This document shows positions 61,877-64,000 of a stretch of 64,000 nucleotides of DNA, piece by piece. Under the pieces are notes generated by a model that saw nothing but the letters and a program-made list of their open reading frames with translations, did no database searches and was not told where the DNA came from. Made by a program: the position numbers and the translations under genes. Every line of letters starts with the position of its first letter. Positions within the stretch are counted from its first letter, which is position 1. This DNA is from Mucilaginibacter sp. OK283. Lineage in GTDB: Bacteria > Bacteroidota > Bacteroidia > Sphingobacteriales > Sphingobacteriaceae. The stretch covers positions 1 through 64,000 of the forward strand of contig NZ_FODR01000005.1 of the NCBI RefSeq assembly GCF_900110415.1, read 5' to 3'.

Positions 61877-64000
61877 ATGTTTAAAAGTTTACTCCTAAAA
61901 GGGAGATTCCTGGGTGTGCTGTTATGCTGCCTGGTATCTTCGGTGGTAGTTACTGCCCAAACAAAGTACAAGGGAAAGGTTATCGCCAGCGATGACAAAT
62001 TACCTATTATTGGCGCCTCGGTACGGGTAAAAGGAGCCGCGACAGGTGCCATTACCGACGTTAATGGCGATTTTACCCTCTCGTTAAGTCCGGGCAACAC
62101 ATTGGTCATATCCTATATAGGCTATGTTACCAAAGAAATTACCGTTGGTACCGATGTTAATTTAAACATCACCCTAATTGCCGGTAACAATACCCTAAAC
62201 GAGGTGGTAGTAACAGGTTACGGCAGCCAGCGAAAAAAAGACCTGGTAGGTGCGGTAGCCGTAGTTGATGTAGCCGCCGCCAACAGGCAGCCAACATCAT
62301 CGGTAGAAAACCAGTTGCAGGGCCAGGCAGCGGGTGTTACCGTTATTGCATCGGGGCAACCGGGCGAAAACCCTTCAGTAAAAATTCGCGGTGCCAATAC
62401 GTTTGGCAACAACCAGCCGCTATATGTTGTTGATGGTGTACCCACTACAAACGTAAGCGACATTAACCCCAATGATGTGGCCAGCATGCAGGTATTAAAA
62501 GATGCAAGTTCGGCATCAATATACGGTGCACGTGCGGCTAATGGTGTAATTGTTATTACCACTAAAAAAGGTAACGGTAAGGTAAGCGTATCATATGATG
62601 CTTATTACGGTACCCAGGTACCTAAAGGCGGCAATGTGTTTAACCTGTTAAATCCGCAGGAAATGACCAGCCTGAGAACGCTGGCCATACAAAATACCGC
62701 TGCTTTAAAAGGAATACCGGTTGATTTAAGCAGCAACCTTTATGGCCCCAATGGCAATGTATTGCCCGATTATATTAGCGCGGGCAGTACAGGCCCTTAT
62801 GGCGTTCATGACGGCGACCCAGCTGTTGATCCATCAAAGTATAACGTTAATCCCTTTTATACCTCTGGCGATCCATCGGGCTTTTACCGTATTACAAAGG
62901 CCAACAAAGCAGGCACCGACTGGTATCATGAAATATTTAAATCGGCCCCCATACAAAGCCATAACCTGGCTTTAAGCGGCAGTTCAGACCTGGCCACTTA
63001 CTTGTTCTCCATGAACTATTACAACCAGAAGGGCACCCTGATAGATACTTATGATAAGCGTTATACCGTAAGGGCAAATACCAGCTTTAATGTATCTAAA
63101 CACATCAGGGTAGGCGAAAACTTATCATACTCGGTAACAGAAAATCCCTTGATCAATGAAAATGACGAGGGTTCTGGTATTGGTATGGCTTTTCGCGAGC
63201 AGCCTATAATTCCTGTATATGATATTGCAGGTAACTATGCCGGCTCAAATACAGCAAACTTAGGTAACGCCCGTAACCCGGTGGCTATACAGCAACGTAC
63301 CGGCAATAATTATGGAGCTTATAACCGGCTGTTTGGTAATGCCTTTGCCGAGGTTGATTTCCTGAAATACTTTACCTTACGCACCCAGTTTGGTGGCGAG
63401 TATTATTCTGATTATAACCACAGCTTTACTTACCCGGAATACGAGAACTCTGAAAACAACACCACCAACTCATACTCGGAGAACTCATTTAACGGCTACA
63501 ACTACACCTGGACAAATACTTTAACCTATCACCAAACCATTCGTAAACACGATATTAAATTACTGGTAGGTACAGAGAATTACAAAAACAGGTACGAAAC
63601 CTTAGGCGCCACCAATACCGGTTACTTTACCTTTGATAAAAATTATACCACTATAACAACAGGTACCGGTACGCCAACTGCTTATAGTACAATACAAAGA
63701 GATAAGCTACAATCGCTGATTGCGCGTTTAGATTATACTTTTAATGATGAGTTCCTGTTAAATGCAACGCTCCGTCGTGATGGTTCATCAAGGTTTTTAA
63801 CCTACCAATATGGCTGGTTCCCGGCAGTAAGTGCAGGCTGGCGTATATCGCAGGAGAGTTTCCTGAAAAAGGCAGCATGGATAAGCGATTTGAAGATCCG
63901 CGGTGGATACGGTGTAATGGGTAACCAGATCAATGTGGACCCATCCAACGCATTTACCACATTTGGCGCAATTAAAACCAATTCATATTATGATATTGCC
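61877..64000 (+). CDS. SusC-like TonB-dependent receptor 4, 3' end outside window
   Basis: Open from the ATG at 61877 to the last base (708 codons) with no stop, so it is cut by the window edge. Signal peptide (1-27, VVVTAQ); regulatory-like Ig domain (about 30-108, LPIIGASVRVKGAATGAITD); TonB-box-like LNEVVVTGYG; plug with VKIRGANTFGN, QPLYVVDGVPTT and ASIYGARAANGVIVITTKKG; then part of the barrel with repeated motifs SLRRDGSSRF-type (LRRDGSSRFLTYQYGWFPAVSAGWRIS). A SusD-like gene should follow outside the window. Confidence 0.95.
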   Translation, partial: MFKSLLLKGRFLGVLLCCLVSSVVVTAQTKYKGKVIASDDKLPIIGASVRVKGAATGAITDVNGDFTLSLSPGNTLVISYIGYVTKEITVGTDVNLNITLIAGNNTLNEVVVTGYGSQRKKDLVGAVAVVDVAAANRQPTSSVENQLQGQAAGVTVIASGQPGENPSVKIRGANTFGNNQPLYVVDGVPTTNVSDINPNDVASMQVLKDASSASIYGARAANGVIVITTKKGNGKVSVSYDAYYGTQVPKGGNVFNLLNPQEMTSLRTLAIQNTAALKGIPVDLSSNLYGPNGNVLPDYISAGSTGPYGVHDGDPAVDPSKYNVNPFYTSGDPSGFYRITKANKAGTDWYHEIFKSAPIQSHNLALSGSSDLATYLFSMNYYNQKGTLIDTYDKRYTVRANTSFNVSKHIRVGENLSYSVTENPLINENDEGSGIGMAFREQPIIPVYDIAGNYAGSNTANLGNARNPVAIQQRTGNNYGAYNRLFGNAFAEVDFLKYFTLRTQFGGEYYSDYNHSFTYPEYENSENNTTNSYSENSFNGYNYTWTNTLTYHQTIRKHDIKLLVGTENYKNRYETLGATNTGYFTFDKNYTTITTGTGTPTAYSTIQRDKLQSLIARLDYTFNDEFLLNATLRRDGSSRFLTYQYGWFPAVSAGWRISQESFLKKAAWISDLKIRGGYGVMGNQINVDPSNAFTTFGAIKTNSYYDIA

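Overview
The window looks like chromosomal DNA of a Bacteroidota bacterium of the Sphingobacteriaceae type, probably close to Mucilaginibacter or Pedobacter (inference). The signs are four SusC-like receptors and three SusD-like lipoproteins, a one-protein hybrid two-component system (HTCS), a type IX secretion C-terminal sorting domain, lipoproteins with SC-KK type lipoboxes, a TAnnTTTG-type promoter box before efp, and few Shine-Dalgarno sequences. I saw no tRNA, rRNA, CRISPR array, transposase or phage structural gene.

Layout. 1-406 holds 7-bp tandem repeats. 407-11,971 is housekeeping and regulatory: a small secreted protein, DUF983 and AraC proteins, a hybrid histidine kinase, a FUSC-family membrane protein, phosphoenolpyruvate carboxylase (ppc), an AhpD-like protein, a Crp/Fnr regulator, and an ArsR/SRPBCC pair with a clear double operator. 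12,911-40,700 is a polysaccharide utilisation locus: a 2,311-residue multidomain T9SS-exported alginate-lyase-family protein, an HTCS sensor/regulator, two SusC/SusD pairs, an ECF sigma factor, a second alginate-lyase-family lipoprotein with a ricin-type lectin domain, and a LacI regulator. Likely job: the lyases cut a uronate-containing glycan at the surface, the two SusCD pairs import the pieces, and HTCS and LacI sense them.

41,082-53,634 has a lipocalin-like lipoprotein, an M15 peptidase with a peptidoglycan-binding domain, an alpha/beta hydrolase, an IPT/NHL lipoprotein, a third SusCD pair (minus strand) and three secreted proteins of mostly unknown role. 53,887-58,100 is a visibly AT-rich, repeat-laden accessory segment. 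Its main gene encodes a TIR - STAND NTPase - TPR protein, an anti-phage defence candidate, with an arginine in place of the P-loop lysine. Next to it are a small ExoX-C-like protein, two of the three copies of an ~85-bp dispersed repeat, and a tandemly duplicated decayed gene end. 58,415-61,091 has efp and a LytS/LytTR two-component pair. At 61,877 a fourth SusC-like gene starts and runs off the window end.

A second theme is short dispersed repeats. At least three palindromic or structured families and one further repeat pair are present in two or three copies each. Heptamer microsatellites occur at four loci. Two nested inverted repeats sit exactly on gene ends and supply the stop codons.
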